From: Silene noctiflora
Taxonomy: Eukaryota; Streptophyta; Magnoliopsida; Caryophyllales; Caryophyllaceae
DNA: 64,000 nt
Direction: 5' to 3'
NCBI GenBank assembly: GCA_009801015.1
Contig: VHZZ01000031.1
Coordinates: forward strand, 118,982-182,981
Shown: in pieces, positions 22,496 through 35,840 of the stretch
Position numbering within the stretch: position 1 is the first letter of the stretch
Layout of the letters: every line of letters starts with the position of its first letter
Position numbers and translations under genes: made by a program
Notes under the pieces: generated by a model
The model's database searches: none
Seen by the model: the letters and a program-made list of their open reading frames with translations, nothing else
Told to the model about the DNA's origin: nothing

Positions 22496-23758
22496 TCAAA
22501 CCAAGACAGTCCCACAATATTGCAAAAAAGAACCCAATATATGGCATACTCCATAGGTAAGAGTATTAATTAAGTTTGGATGATATTCATACCTAGGAAT
22601 GGGAGTAGTAGAAGGAGCAGGAGTAGGAGCAGGAACAGCAGCAGCAGCGGACTCGGGCTTCCTCCAAGCCCTAACACTAGTCCTATCATCAGGAGCAGCA
22701 GAAGCATCAGGCCTATTACCAGCAAGCCCAAACCCTCTTCTCCTACCAATACTATCAAAACTACTACCCCTCTCCACCTCCTTCATCTTCACTGCCTCCA
22801 ATTTCTCCTCAATCTCCTTCCAATCCTGTCCCTTCTCCTTCAACACCTCTTCCCTCGGCCTCGCTGCCCCAAACGGATTCCCCTTGGCCTTTCCCCCTTC
22901 AACAACCTCGACACCACTCACTTTCCCATCAACTTTATTATCAGCTACAACCGGCAATGTCCTAGGCTGTAAATTCAACCTCGGACGCGCACCACCACTT
23001 GCACTCCCACTTCCAATATCCTTATTCTTGACCCAATTATCGACATCAGCACCGGGTCCAGTAGCCTCGAATCCAACCTTCCTATCTCTCCTAGTGGCAG
23101 CCCAGCTGTCGACCTCAGCACCAGGTCCAGTGGGTCTTTTGGTGGTGGCCCAGTTATCCACATCATCGGCCCTGCTGGAGCCAAAAAACCCCATCTTCTC
23201 CCTCCTCTCACCTCTTTCAGCGCCAAAGCCTCCCCCAAACTTCTTCCCTTTGGACCAATCGTCGACCTCATCAGCCCGAGAGAAACCGGAATCCCTTTCG
23301 GAGGGTCCAGAAGGGAACTTTTTAGCCTTGGACCAATCATCAGCGTCGTCAGCTCTAGAAGAGCCCATATCCCTATCCTCACGGGAAACCCTAGGTCTGT
23401 CTCTGTCACCCCCACCATAATTGCGGAATCCGCCGCGGCGAGACTCAGCGATTTCCTCGGCGGTGCGCTCGCGGGGGCCGGTAGGGAGGACGATGTCGGC
23501 AGCGGCGGAGGCGGAGGCAGAAGGGGGTTTGTAGTTGGAGAACTCGGCTAAAGAGAGGGTTTGTTTGGATTTCTTCTTGGGTTTGGTGGTAGTGACGGCG
23601 GCGGATAAGGAAGGGAAGTCGGCGGCAGGTGGGGAAGGGAGTTTGGCGGCGGCGGTGAGATCCAACTGATGTTGGGAGTTGAGTTCGTCTTCGTGTTGTT
23701 CGGAATCAAGGGCCCATGCACCGGGCTTGGACCAAACTGAGGAAACAGTGGCAGCCAT
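22496..23758 (-). CDS. Plant eIF4B-like translation initiation factor
   Basis: The product is a plant eIF4B-family protein, an RNA-binding cofactor that stimulates the eIF4A helicase during ribosome loading. The N-terminus MAATVSSVWSKPGAWALDSE is followed by ADFPSLSAA, KKKSKQTLSLAEFSNY and VLPTGPRERTAEEI, the family hallmarks. A disordered Arg/Gly/Asp-rich centre with four or five repeats of a DDVDNWxxxK type follows (about residues 125-250), then NPFGAARPREEVL and RAWRKPES. Read without splicing, the frame runs to a stop at 22496 (420 residues). The last 32 residues look unlike the family and a good donor (CTAG|GTATGA) sits at 22593, so the true 3' end is probably a short further exon. One candidate acceptor is near 22395, giving only a few residues. 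It is closest, from memory, to Arabidopsis At4g38710. Confidence 0.85.
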   Translation of the reverse strand: MAATVSSVWSKPGAWALDSEQHEDELNSQHQLDLTAAAKLPSPPAADFPSLSAAVTTTKPKKKSKQTLSLAEFSNYKPPSASASAAADIVLPTGPRERTAEEIAESRRGGFRNYGGGDRDRPRVSREDRDMGSSRADDADDWSKAKKFPSGPSERDSGFSRADEVDDWSKGKKFGGGFGAERGERREKMGFFGSSRADDVDNWATTKRPTGPGAEVDSWAATRRDRKVGFEATGPGADVDNWVKNKDIGSGSASGGARPRLNLQPRTLPVVADNKVDGKVSGVEVVEGGKAKGNPFGAARPREEVLKEKGQDWKEIEEKLEAVKMKEVERGSSFDSIGRRRGFGLAGNRPDASAAPDDRTSVRAWRKPESAAAAVPAPTPAPSTTPIPRYEYHPNLINTLTYGVCHILGSFLQYCGTVLV

Positions 23759-23771
23759 GCTATCTTGCTTC

Positions 23772-23801
23772 TTGTTGTTGTTGTTGTTGTTGTTGTTGTT
23801 G
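23772..23801 (-). promoter_or_regulatory. (CAA)10 tract in the eIF4B 5' leader
   Basis: Ten perfect CAA units on the coding strand, ending 13 bases before the ATG at 23758. Unstructured CAA repeats in a leader are known to help translation (as in the tobamovirus omega leader). A role here is inference; it may be only a microsatellite. Confidence 0.6.
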
Positions 23802-24298
23802 GCTGTGTTGTTAGATTTGTGTTATTGTAACAAAGGGGGAGAATCGTGTGGTATGAAATATGAAGACAGACAGAAGGGTAATTAGGAAAGTTGCGTAAGG
23901 ATCCAGCTAAGTTACCGTAATGGGCTTCTTATTATGGCCCATAGATTAATTATTATTATTATTGGGCTTTCACTTCATATTATAACTTTTTATACGCTAC
24001 TTTTATAGAATCAAAAATCAACACCCTTGTTTTATCAAATTTAAAATCATATTCTTATTTACCTTTTATGGTTAACACGTTAAAATTACAATTATAACAA
24101 ATATACAAGTAGGCTTTTAAGACTCTAAATTACGGTGTTTTCTTAATTTTACTATTAAAAAAAAGCTAGTGTAAATAGTTTTTACTCATTTTGTTTTATA
24201 AGACCTCATTAATATTCGTAGCTAACTAAATATGAGTACAAAGCGTCTTGCGTAATACTAACCTATAAAAATACAATTTATATTCATCAAAACAGATG

Positions 24299-24612
24299 TA
24301 GGTCATGTTTGGTACTCAGCAGATTATTATGAACAGATGCAGATTGATCAAGCAGATTATAAATAACAGATTAAATTGACAGGTTTTATTAATATATTTC
24401 AATATTTCAATTAGCAGATTTTGTACAAGTGTTTGGTAGAATGGTAGTTAGCGGGTTTACATTAATAAATTGTTGTATCTATATGCAAGTTGTTGGGAAA
24501 TTCATTTTTTACAATCAACTAAATTGAATATGCCGGGAGAGAAGCATATTGGAAAACGGTTGATTGGAGCTCAAGCTACTATTTTATTAGTATGACATTT
24601 ACCAAACACATT
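24299..24612. mobile_element. MITE with GGTCATGTTTGGTA / TACCAAACAC ends
   Basis: The left end GTCATGTTTGGTA is matched in inverse by TTACCAAACACAT on the right. The inside has AGCAGATTA repeats. A related stretch (TATGACATTTACCAAACAT) occurs near 54407. The superfamily is uncertain; no clear target duplication. Confidence 0.5.
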
Positions 24613-25141
24613 AGAATAAAGACTCTGACAATATGAGAAATATTCATTATATCTTATTTGATTTTCGTGTTTAGCATAAATAAGCGTTAAATATAACTAT
24701 AACCAATACACAGTGACTAGGGACATGTAAAAAAGTAGAGTCTTTAACTCTTAAGACCACAGAAGTTTCATTGTTTCAGAATTTTCTTTACGAAAAGTTA
24801 AAGAGTAAATAAATTTTAGCTGATTTTGTTATTTAAGACCCCATCAATATTCATAGGTAATTGATAATCGAAAATTTATATAAATGAAGCGAAATAGTAT
24901 GGAAATGGTGTGATATAAAGTAGGGAGTATGTAAATAAAATTGAAAAGATTATTATAAACGTTAAAGCTATTTAATTAACAAAAAATAGTATGACGTGGG
25001 TGTGTCTCTTTATCAACAAAGTTAGGGACTTCCACTTGACTTACACTTACTCCCAAAATACATACTCATTCTAGATCTTCTCTGTATGCTCTTCTTCTTC
25101 CACCTTTACTCACTTACAATTCACAAAACAACAACAAGAAG

Positions 25142-27436
25142 ATGGGACTCAGCAACAACATAACAGCAGTTCTCAACTTCATAGCACTCTTATGCTCATT
25201 TCCCATAATAGCCTCAGGTCTATGGCTAGCTTCCAAGCCTGACAATGAATGCGTCCACTTATTCAGGTGGCCTGTTGTCATACTGGGCTTCCTCATCATG
25301 GTCATTTCTTTAATGGGTTTCATTGGTGCTTACTGGTACAAGGAAGGCCTCTTGGGTCTTTACCTTTGCTGTATGGCCATCCTCATCACTTTGCTACTCA
25401 TCCTTCTTATCTTTGCCTTCGTTGTTACCCGTCCTGATGGCTCCTACTGGGTCCCTGGCCGCGGGTACAAAGAGTATCACCTGCAGGGCTTCTCTACCTG
25501 GTTGAAGGACCATGTTGCTAGTGATGATTATTGGCCTAAGATTAGGAATTGTTTGACTGATACTAATTTCTGTGCTAAGCTTAATACTAGTCCCTATATG
25601 GCTTCCCCTCAGTACTTCTTTGCTCATATGTCGCCTCTCCAGGTATGCTACACTCATTCTCATATGACATATCAGTAATTCTATCAACTTTAGCTGTCTT
25701 GGAGAAAACAGTACTAGAAGAGCAACAAGTCTGTCTTGTCTTGTTATTCTGTGAGGGAAGATTGGATAATCATTGGGTCTCTGGAGTGTCTGAGTATCGG
25801 GTAAAGCTGCATTTCTGACCAACTTTAGCTGGTACATGCTGGTCAGAGTTATGAAAAGGGTAAACTAGCAGTAACATAGGTCTACAGTTGAATTGAAATG
25901 CAAGTAGAACATAACCAAAACTCCAAAAACAGTGTCATAAGTAACAAATAATAGGAGTGAACAAGTCTTATGTTTAATGATTGCTTAGTAATTGATTATT
26001 TTCTATAATAATCTAGATCTACTTAATCAGAAATTGGGACCTACAAATACAATATCGTGTATAGCTAAATGGAACTTCATGTGGTCGACCTTTGCTACTC
26101 ATTAATCAAATGTGGTCCACTACTACTAGTAGTTGCAATGTCTTACTGAAAAGCCAGCACTATCACTCTATCAGTGATGTTTAAGCATGCCAACTACCTC
26201 GGATCCCGAGGCAATTATTACCGCTCCATTGGTTTTAACACGGGATATTATGAGGATTAGTGCTAAGAAAAACACAAAGTGACGGGGTTTAAGTAAATGG
26301 TACAATCCCACCAAATTAAGTTTTTCTTCTTATAAGACATAGTGTTTTCAATGCTCCTCTATGTAAATCGAGTTTCGAGTCTAAGAATTGCATCCCCAAC
26401 GAGGCAGCAACGAGTCCTAGTACTAGTATTTTTCCTAGCATGTTCCCTTGTGAAAGTGTAAGTTATGTCAATTTCAAAAGTAGGTGCATAATAACAAAAG
26501 AAAAAGTCATTTTCAACAAGGGAATCATCTTTACGGTCGCCCTACTCGCGTCCAAGAAAAGTGCTATGCTCAATCAGAGTATTACTCACAAGACTAGGAT
26601 AATTCAATAATATAAGAACATGGGTTGTCTTGATATTAGAATAGAAAGCAAATTATTGTTTGCCAGCTGAGGAGGCATGTCATCCAATAACCAAATTTCC
26701 TCTCAGCTAGATAAGTTCAACTGGAAAAGGATTAGTTTATGAACTGCGGCTTGTCAGTGGGAGTTGGTGCAATATTTCATAGTGTTGAAAACACATTAAC
26801 TGATTAGCCATAAATCATGCAAGGAATTGATATCACTATACTTCCTTTTTGGTGTAAAGAGAGGTATATCGGCAGTTTTGATGCCGATGGGTTTCAAACT
26901 CGGGTTATGATACAACCACTAAAAAACACTACCCGTTAGTCTAGCTGACATTTGCAATTTCCTATTATCATGCTAATGCGTGAATCTGTATTCTTGGTTT
27001 TTATTATCACCTAAAATTCCAAACCAAATTAAAGGGACATTTTTTTGGTGTCGTGGATGATTGTGGAACCAAGGTATTTTTGTATGTGACCAATATGTTG
27101 TTATTTTTTGGTCTGTTGTTGCAGTCAGGATGCTGTAAACCCCCGACAGCATGTGGATACCAGTATGTAAACCCAACAATGTGGATCAACCCAGCAAATC
27201 CTACAGCTGACCCGGACTGCTCGTTATGGAGCTCTGACCCAAGCATGCTATGCTATAACTGCAGCTCTTGCAGGGCTGGGCTTCTGGGAAACCTAAGGGA
27301 TGAATGGAGGAAGGTGAACATCATCCTCATCGTTACAGTGGTGGTCCTCATATTTGTATATGTGATCGCTTGCAGTGCATTCCGGAATGCACAGACGGAG
27401 GACCTCTTCCGCCAGTATAAGCAGGGTTGGGCTTAG
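25142..27436 (+). CDS. TET2: Tetraspanin TET2, two exons
   Basis: A four-helix membrane protein of 270 residues that organises membrane domains and exosome-like vesicles. Exons are 25142-25642 and 27125-27436, joined at SPLQ|SGCC in phase 0. Helices lie at about 8-28, 43-65, 73-97 and 235-257. The large extracellular loop has the plant tetraspanin signature GCCKPP plus CYNCSSC. The sequence closely follows Arabidopsis TET2 as I remember it: LASKPDNEC near the start, VVTRPDGSY and PGRGYKEY before the loop, and the tail FRNAQTEDLFRQYKQGW. The TET1/TRN2 tail is similar but these inner blocks favour TET2. The start is the only ATG before the first helix and has a CAACAACAAGAAG leader. The intron is 1.5 kb. 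TET2 is reported in vascular, guard-cell and root tissue; function here is inferred. Confidence 0.93.
25643..27124 (+). other. TET2 intron with a possible SINE remnant
   Basis: GTATGC...TTGTTGCAG borders. Near 26820-26950 the reverse strand has AACCCGAGTTTGAAACCC-like text, which resembles the B box of a tRNA-derived SINE. Weak. Confidence 0.4.
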
Positions 27437-28084
27437 GATGGATTTCTTAGAATTTGGTGTAATTTTTCTTATGCAAGTAGTCAAATTTGTATATAATAAT
27501 AACCTAATGTCTAAGTGTGTTTGATAGGATAAAGTTAAACAAGTCTGTTAGTGCGCTCTTCATAATGTTACATTGTGAGAAGTAATTATGAAAATGAGGG
27601 AGGGTTTTATACTTTTATAGGTAATATCTGATTCCACTGACTGAATGAGATTATTAGTTTGTGTTTGGTTTTTCAGAGTGGATAACATTTGTGTTAAGGA
27701 ATGAGACCATGAAATAATGTTAAGGAATGTCTAACCTTGAAAATGCCGACTGAGGCCTTTAGCAGAATAACTCGGAGGTGATACTCTTTAAGCGAACAAC
27801 TTTTGAACTCCTCTCTGCATCAACAGTTGAAAAAAATAAAGGAAACAAGTCATCAGGTGTCTGAGAAGTAAGAATAATGCAATTCCTAAAACAGCTGGTT
27901 TCATTCATGTTTACAAACGAAACAAGGCAGGAATAAGATCACAAGAGTTACATGTTTTCTACATAGTATTGTCTGTTTACTTATTTCATTTACAACACAT
28001 GAACTAAACACACCACACAAAGTTACATGTTTTCTTCATACTATATTTAGATTGCACACATCGAGCAAAAGCCAACACACTGAA
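27437..28084. other. Convergent 3' flanks of TET2 and the BBE-like gene
   Basis: The two genes point at each other across about 650 bp, which should hold both 3' UTRs. No other feature seen. Confidence 0.5.
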
Positions 28085-29773
<1,689 letters not shown>

Positions 29774-29779
29774 TCAAGG

Positions 29780-29787
29780 ATTTTATA
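29780..29787 (-). promoter_or_regulatory. TATA box of the BBE-like gene
   Basis: The minus strand reads GTCTATAAAATCC about 85-90 bp before the ATG at 29695. Confidence 0.55.
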
Positions 29788-29789
29788 GA

Positions 29790-32020
29790 CTCTGCATGAT
29801 ACACTTGACATAATGTATATGTCATGCTTATGCTTGAATGTCTTTTTCAAAGTACAACCAGTTATATATTAATGCCTGGATCACTGGGGTTTCCACTTTG
29901 TAGGCAGATCGTCTGAGCCACTTGCTGATTTGATTAAGTGGGAATTGTGGGGAAGATTTAAGTGTTAAGCTGCCCATTTGCTGCATGATCCAGACAGAGT
30001 GATGATCACAAGAATAAATTCCAACCACAAAAAGTTAGAATGGTGTCACATCAGAAGGATAATAAATCATTGAAATTTGTTTCTTTAAGACTGTATTTGT
30101 TGAAAACAATGTGTAGCTTGAAGCTTCAGATTGAATGATGTTTTCTCTTTGAAGGCTTATGTAACCTGCAATATTATAAGATGACCTAACCTTGCACTCT
30201 CAGTAAGATATTTTCATATGATATCTTGAAATCTATTGATTCTCTTGGACAATTACAAAAGACCAATCAGAGAAAATGCATTGCTATACAAATATCAATG
30301 GATACCCTTTTTGATTTATCCGCAATCTAACCATAATGTCACCACACTCACCAGACCAGTTGAAAACTTAATGCTAAAAGAAAAAGGGCACTTAACCAGG
30401 AACTTGAGCTATAAGAAAATTATGCAAGTGCCTCAAAGGTAGTGTTAGTGGTAGGGTTAAGAAAGGTCGGATGTATGTATGTTAGCAACACAGAGAAGAA
30501 AATTATACAAGCGCCTCAGAGGAGGAGGTGTCAGTGGCGGGTTTAAGAAAGGTCGGATGTATGTTAGTAACACAGTCCACACAGAAGTGGTTTGTAAGTG
30601 ACTAAGTGAGTAGTGACCCATAATGAAAATTACATTGGATTTGTATCGAATGATTGCTATTTCATGCTAAAAAGAAAACACACCCAATTTATTGTTGATC
30701 ATGAAATTTCAAAAAGAAAGAAACAACTACAAATGAAACAGTTGATCCTATACAGAAGAAGCAAAACATACAGTCCGGAGAATCGAAACAAAGCATGACA
30801 GTAATACAGTAATTGGTGCAAGACTACTAGTCTAGTAATTCCTCCATCAAAATCGGAAAAAGAAGTTTCATGTCTTTAGAAGTAGCAAGATACTCCATAT
30901 AATATATCAGAGATAAAGCAAGTGTTTCGAAATCTTACTCATCAAAGCACCGGCAATCTTCATCCTTGAACTGAAAATGGTCAGGTCATTAGCATTCTTC
31001 CATCCCTTGATGATCAGAATCAAACAAAATCACGTAAATTTGACAAACAAGTTGCTTTCTCCAAGTTGTTCATTGAACAAGCAGTCACACCATTTTGGTC
31101 GACAAAACTCATTAGCCTTGTGACGAAATTGAACAGTACAGCTTGTAGACGGAAACGGGAATATTACCCTCTTATCTTTATCCATGGTTCGGCTCGAAAT
31201 AAGCAATTCTTATAAAAATTCCTTGGGGAAAAAAGAATGGTTTTAGATGTTCAGAAACTATTTCAAAATCAACCTTGGTTTTTATGTTGTTAAATTTACA
31301 AAAACAGCCAGATAGCTTCAATTCTGGCACCCAACATTGAGATTGTAGGACTGTTAAGCAGTAGCTGTTTCTGCATTAGAACAGAGGATTTGGGGTTGTT
31401 TTTTGGGGGATTTCAGTGAAATAAGAATGCACGAAATGAGAATTAAAGAGATAATTCTAGAGGTAAAATCGGGTGTAAACAACTAAACAACAACAAACTC
31501 AAACATATCTCTGAAATCAGGCTAATTCGAGTAAAATAACAACAATGCACAAGTAATACTCGAGAACACAGAAATATCAAGTAGCAGAGGCTAATTCGAG
31601 TCACAATGTAACATCAACAATTAAACTAGTTACAAATTCACAAACGAAATACCCTGTTGTCCCAGTTAATAGTTACCTAAGTTGCAGGAATCATAAGTTT
31701 TAGCTCAGATGGATGGATTGGTTTGCTGAGAATATATCTCAAGTTACGGTGGTTAGTTCGAGTGATGATAGCTTTATCTCCAAAAGAAAGCATCAAATGT
31801 CTGTCTATATCTCAAGTTACGGTGGTTAGTTCGAGTGATGATAAGTCAGTTCTGGGCTGTGCTGCTGTGCAATTGCATTCACAACAGCTCCAAGTTAGTA
31901 TATTTCTGAACCGGGATTCTTTGCTGTGCAGTGGCATTGTACTGAAACCAAGTAATATTGGGGAAGCATTGGAAAACTATAGGGAGGCAGAATTTTGTTT
32001 CAGAAAACTATATAAGTTAT
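29790..32020. other. Intergenic DNA with two short tandem duplications
   Basis: No gene supported over more than 2 kb. Near 30413-30585 there is an imperfect two-copy repeat, period 82-85 bp (GAAAATTAT.CAAG.GCCTCA and AAGAAAGGTCGGATGTATG). Near 31733-31843 a 38-base word (TATATCTCAAGTTACGG...) occurs twice with a 73-bp period. Confidence 0.5.
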
Positions 32021-32209
32021 GGCAAATTCTCATTTGTGACGGAAGGTATCCGTCACAAATGAGAAGACGGACACCATTTTGTGAGACAAAATGCCCAAAT
32101 AGAGGAGAGAGAAAAGCAAGTGGGGGGTGCCCCCACCTTGTCCCCCTATTTGTTTTGTGAGTGACATTATCCGTCTTCGGATCCGACCCGTCACAAGGGA
32201 GACGCTTTG
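32021..32209. mobile_element. MULE-type MITE, copy 2 of 4
   Basis: Left end GGCAAATTCTCATTTGTGACGG; right end CCCGTCACAAGGGAGACGCTTTG, inverted. It is flanked by a perfect 9-bp duplication ATAAGTTAT (32012-32020 and 32210-32218), the size made by Mutator-like transposases. 189 bp, no coding capacity. Confidence 0.8.
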
Positions 32210-32218
32210 ATAAGTTAT

Positions 32219-32940
32219 TTGGCTTCATCATCAATGATAAATAATAGACAATAATGGAGCAGGAGCAATGTGAAATAGAGTATGGGTCCAAGGCCCACAA
32301 AGACGCTAAGAATTGGGCACTTCTAAGTCCATAGCAAAATTCAATGGAATCACGTGAGCAATAAGCGCATAAAAGTCTCCTGATAAAGTGATAAGTTTAA
32401 CAGTCTAGTTTTTCTATTAATCAAATTTGTCCATTTCAAAACAACCAACCGCTGGATGCTATTATCCCCCATCTTGTTTTCAATTTTTTATTGGTTTTCT
32501 AATCCCTCCTCCGTCTCATTCATTGCTTCATGTTTTAAAAAACGTGCGGAGTCATCGATGAGATATGTTGTGTCGTCATTTTATGGTGGAGAGTTGTCCA
32601 ATTTGAATTGTCTCCATTTCCTTTAATCCCAGAACTAGGAGTCTAATTATTAGAATAGTGAAAAACAAACATCCATAAAAAAGAGATCTGATCTAAGACA
32701 ATAAGGATATATTTATTGAAATGGCCCTAAAAAGTCCAGCATAAATAAAAGACTCAACCACACATTTCTAAACTCTTAAAAGACCACCACACTAAGACCG
32801 TACCTCACTCAGTAAGACAGACCACAGACCTAATAAAACTTAGGCACCAGATCAGATCTAATCAACATAACATAAGGATAACATAACATAAGATAAAGAC
32901 GACGACGATAATTAATTAAAAGAGAGGAGGGGGAAATCAT
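32219..32940. other. Intergenic DNA and cyclophilin 3' UTR
   Basis: The last 200 bases before 32941 are probably cyclophilin 3' UTR. Nothing else recognised. Confidence 0.4.
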
Positions 32941-33459
32941 CTAAGAGATCTGTCCACAATCAGCAACAACAACAGGCTTAGAAGTACGACCACTGCTTGA
33001 CCCAACCTTCTCAATAGCCTTAACAACATCCATCCCTTCAACAACCTGTCCAAACACACAGTGCTTTCCATCAAGCCACTCTGTCTTAGCAGTACAGATG
33101 AAGAACTGCGATCCATTCGTGTTAGGACCAGCATTAGCCATCGACAATATCCCAGCACCGGTATGCTTCCTCACGAAATTCTCATCAGCGAACTTAGCAC
33201 CGTAGATGCTCTCCCCTCCGGTACCATTCCCAGCAGTGAAGTCACCGCCCTGGCACATGAATCCGGGGATCACACGGTGGAAAGAGGATCCCTTGAAGTG
33301 GAGCGGCTTTCCCATCTTTCCGGTACCCTTCTCCCCGGTGCACAGAGCACGGAAGTTTTCAGCGGTGCGCGGGGTCGTGTCTGCGTAAAGCTCCATCACG
33401 ATCCGACCCGCGGGGGCTCCGCCCACTGACATGTCGAAGAATACTTTAGGGTTTCCCAT
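32941..33459 (-). CDS. Cyclophilin A-type peptidyl-prolyl isomerase (intronless)
   Basis: A cytosolic single-domain cyclophilin of 172 residues that interconverts cis and trans prolyl bonds and binds cyclosporin A. Active-site residues are in place: Arg62 and Phe67 in [15 protein letters not shown], Gln70, Phe120 in SQFFIC, Trp128 in EWLDGKH and His133. The plant-type insertion [13 protein letters not shown] (about 42-54) is present, as are Cys40 and Cys168, the pair known in plant CypA to form a redox-sensitive disulfide. No targeting peptide. Intron-free CypA genes are normal in plants. The TATA box is about 80 bp upstream. Confidence 0.97.
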   Translation of the reverse strand: MGNPKVFFDMSVGGAPAGRIVMELYADTTPRTAENFRALCTGEKGTGKMGKPLHFKGSSFHRVIPGFMCQGGDFTAGNGTGGESIYGAKFADENFVRKHTGAGILSMANAGPNTNGSQFFICTAKTEWLDGKHCVFGQVVEGMDVVKAIEKVGSSSGRTSKPVVVADCGQIS

Positions 33460-33539
33460 TTTTCAAAGTTGTTTTTTTTTAGGGTGTTGAGGTGTTGAGA
33501 GATGTGTGAATGAGTAGGTGGAGGCGGTGGAGGGTGGGG

Positions 33540-33547
33540 TTATATAA
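33540..33547 (-). promoter_or_regulatory. TATA box of the cyclophilin gene
   Basis: The minus strand reads CCCTTATATAACCCC about 80-88 bp before the ATG, followed by a CT/CA-rich leader. Confidence 0.65.
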
Positions 33548-33986
33548 GGGAAGGGTGGAGGGTAGGTTAGTCATTTTGGGAGTAGGGATTCATCTGTAAC
33601 GTTGGTTGTGGACACGTGGGTGGGGATGGTGTCATCTTAACTGTGGTTACGGGTTTAACTAGGGTATGGGTGATGATATTTTTTGAGGAGGATATTTCTC
33701 CTCTTTTCTTAAGCGGAGATCCGTTTCTGCGTTATTTACACGCTTTTTTTTATTCCTTTTTTTCCTTTTCTTTTGACCTTTTCCTCAACAACTCACCAAT
33801 ACAACCAAAAGCCCAACCCACTAAGCCCACTCTTTATTGTTGGGCCATCATTATCAAAACCAAATACAGCACCACGTTGGTCTGCCATGCGTAAACCCTC
33901 CTATAACACCGTCTTAATATTAATTGAGCTTATTGTTACCATATAATCTTATGTATATGAAACGGTCTTATTTAACAATCAATCAA

Positions 33987-34100
33987 TCTATATATATAAA
34001 AGAGATTTTTTTCGCATAAATCAACACAAATTGTGACAAGTTTCATTTGACAATGGCAAAATAAAAGCATACTAAAATCACATATCGCATTACAACATTT
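33987..34100 (+). mobile_element. Helitron 5' end fragment
   Basis: TCTATATATATAAAAGAGA following CAA resembles a Helitron 5' terminus. I found no matching 3' hairpin and CTAGT end nearby, so it is at best a fragment; its right limit is arbitrary. Confidence 0.35.
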
Positions 34101-34290
34101 GTGATACTACATGACTATATCCATTACATTTACTTGTTTAAATCTTTAATATACTGTATGTAGCTCCCACTGCACTAGTACAGACCACTATGATCTTATT
34201 GTTGGAAGACTGACAAGTGACAACATAAATAATTTACTTAAACCATATAGTATAATATGGATGCATGCTACGAGCAAATTAAACGATATT

Positions 34291-35711
34291 TCATTGATGC
34301 GGAGGGTATTTTGGCCAAGATGGCATTTCATATTTCGGGTGAGATGGGAACTTAGGAAAAGGGAGTTGAGGAAGAGGAGGGCATGGCTTCTTCTTAGGGA
34401 AAGGAGGCAACTCAGGAAGCGGAGGTAAAGTGATTGGTTTCTTCTTAAATATTGGGGGACATGGCTTCTTAATTTTCGGAAATGGCTTATAGTACACTGG
34501 TACGGGTGGTGGGAGTGGCTTATAGTAGACTGGCACGGGTGGTGGGAGCGGCTTCTTGTAGATTGGCACAATAGGAGGACAGGGTTTCTTGAACGTTGGA
34601 ATGGGTGGGAGTGGTTTCTTCCAAATAGGTGGAAATGTATATGGTTTTTTAAAGTGTGAAAAGGGTAACTTGAAGTGAGGCCATAAAAAGGCTGAGGTGC
34701 ATGTAGCTGAAGAAAACTCGAGTTTTCCTGCAGGCTTAAATGTATGTTTTCCATCAGATGTTTCAGATAGAGAGGCTAGTTTTGAAGACTCAATCCCATT
34801 ATTATGAGTTGGGCATGGTGTATTTGATGCACCATGGAGTTGAGCATAACATTCTTCCTTCAATTTTCCATCTTTAACTAGATGTTTCGGGAAATCGACT
34901 CGAAATTTCCCTTCTTCGTCAAGCTCACCCGATCCTCTTGTTTTAACTTTGCCATTTGCAAGCTTACAGTCAATAGTGACCTTGAGACCTGCACATTATT
35001 TGAGACCGTTACATGTTCGTTATTTTGCCTTGCCGTTTCATACACCAGTAGTCCTCTTTAAATTTGTGGAAAACTAGATGATCAGGTAATTTATGCAATC
35101 ATGCTATGCTTCATGCTTGCCATGTATTGTAGGATTGAATGGCGGCATTGTAAGAGGATTGAATGTACACACAATTCAAGTATTATCTATGTTACAAAAA
35201 CAGATTCAGTAAAACTTATTCCTTAATGATCACGATTCACGAGCTGAGATCGGTCGACTTGTGTTCAAAGTTGCTAGCTGCATTGTCCGATTACTACTAG
35301 TTATTAGGCATTAGAAGTTGTTGTTACTCCTGCCCTAATGAGTTTACTAACAATCAATATCAAAAACTATGGTTGAATTTTTTTGTGGGAATGTGATACG
35401 ATAAATAAAAGATGCGAAAAATAAATAAGATTGAAGACGGAGATTTAAGGTGGTTTACTGTCTAATGTCTATGTAATAGTTACGTTTAAATGGCGAAAGG
35501 GAGAGCAGATTAATTAAAACACGAAAGATGGGGAGTATGTATGGTGGTATGGTCTTGCTATACCTTTAAGTGCATGACTGTGCTGAATGTTGTTCTGCTG
35601 ACAGTCAGTACATTCAGCAAACCCAGTAACCTCTACTGTCTTTGGCACGCCATATGAGACGGTCGCACTGATCAACAGTGTCAAGACAACCGCTACGGGT
35701 GCTATCCGCAT
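34291..35711 (-). CDS. PRP4: PRP4-like proline-rich cell-wall protein, two exons
   Basis: A secreted wall protein of 281 residues. Exons on the minus strand are 35711-35564 and 34988-34291, joined in phase 1 at ALKG|LKVTIDCK. A signal peptide covers about 1-20. An Ole e 1-type domain follows (VEVTGFAECTDC, LKVTIDCK, LKEECYAQLHGASNTPCP). The second half is basic and proline-rich with KKPCPPI, KPLPPPVPVYYKP and KKPLPPI repeats and the end KKPCPPLPQLPFPKFPSHPK. Order and motifs match Arabidopsis PRP2/PRP4, but with far fewer repeats (Arabidopsis PRP4 is, from memory, over 400 residues). Tyr-Tyr-Lys (VYYK) units could cross-link in the wall. The TATA box is about 135 bp upstream. Confidence 0.9.
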
Positions 35712-35840
35712 TGAAATGTGCCTAGACTAGACTAAACAAAAGCTTAATAAGAAGACACAATCTTCTGAACAAAGCTTATTAGTGTGATACTCTGATGTAA
35801 AGTGTAAGTTTGAAGAAAGAAAGGAAGGAAATGAGTGAAA

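Noticed and set aside
22599-23420. 273-codon plus-strand open frame opposite eIF4B
   Set aside because: Antisense shadow of the GC-rich eIF4B coding region; low-complexity Ser/Pro/Leu text.
31723-32160. 145-codon open frame on the plus strand
   Set aside because: Its second half is a MITE and its first half a direct repeat, so it is not a gene.
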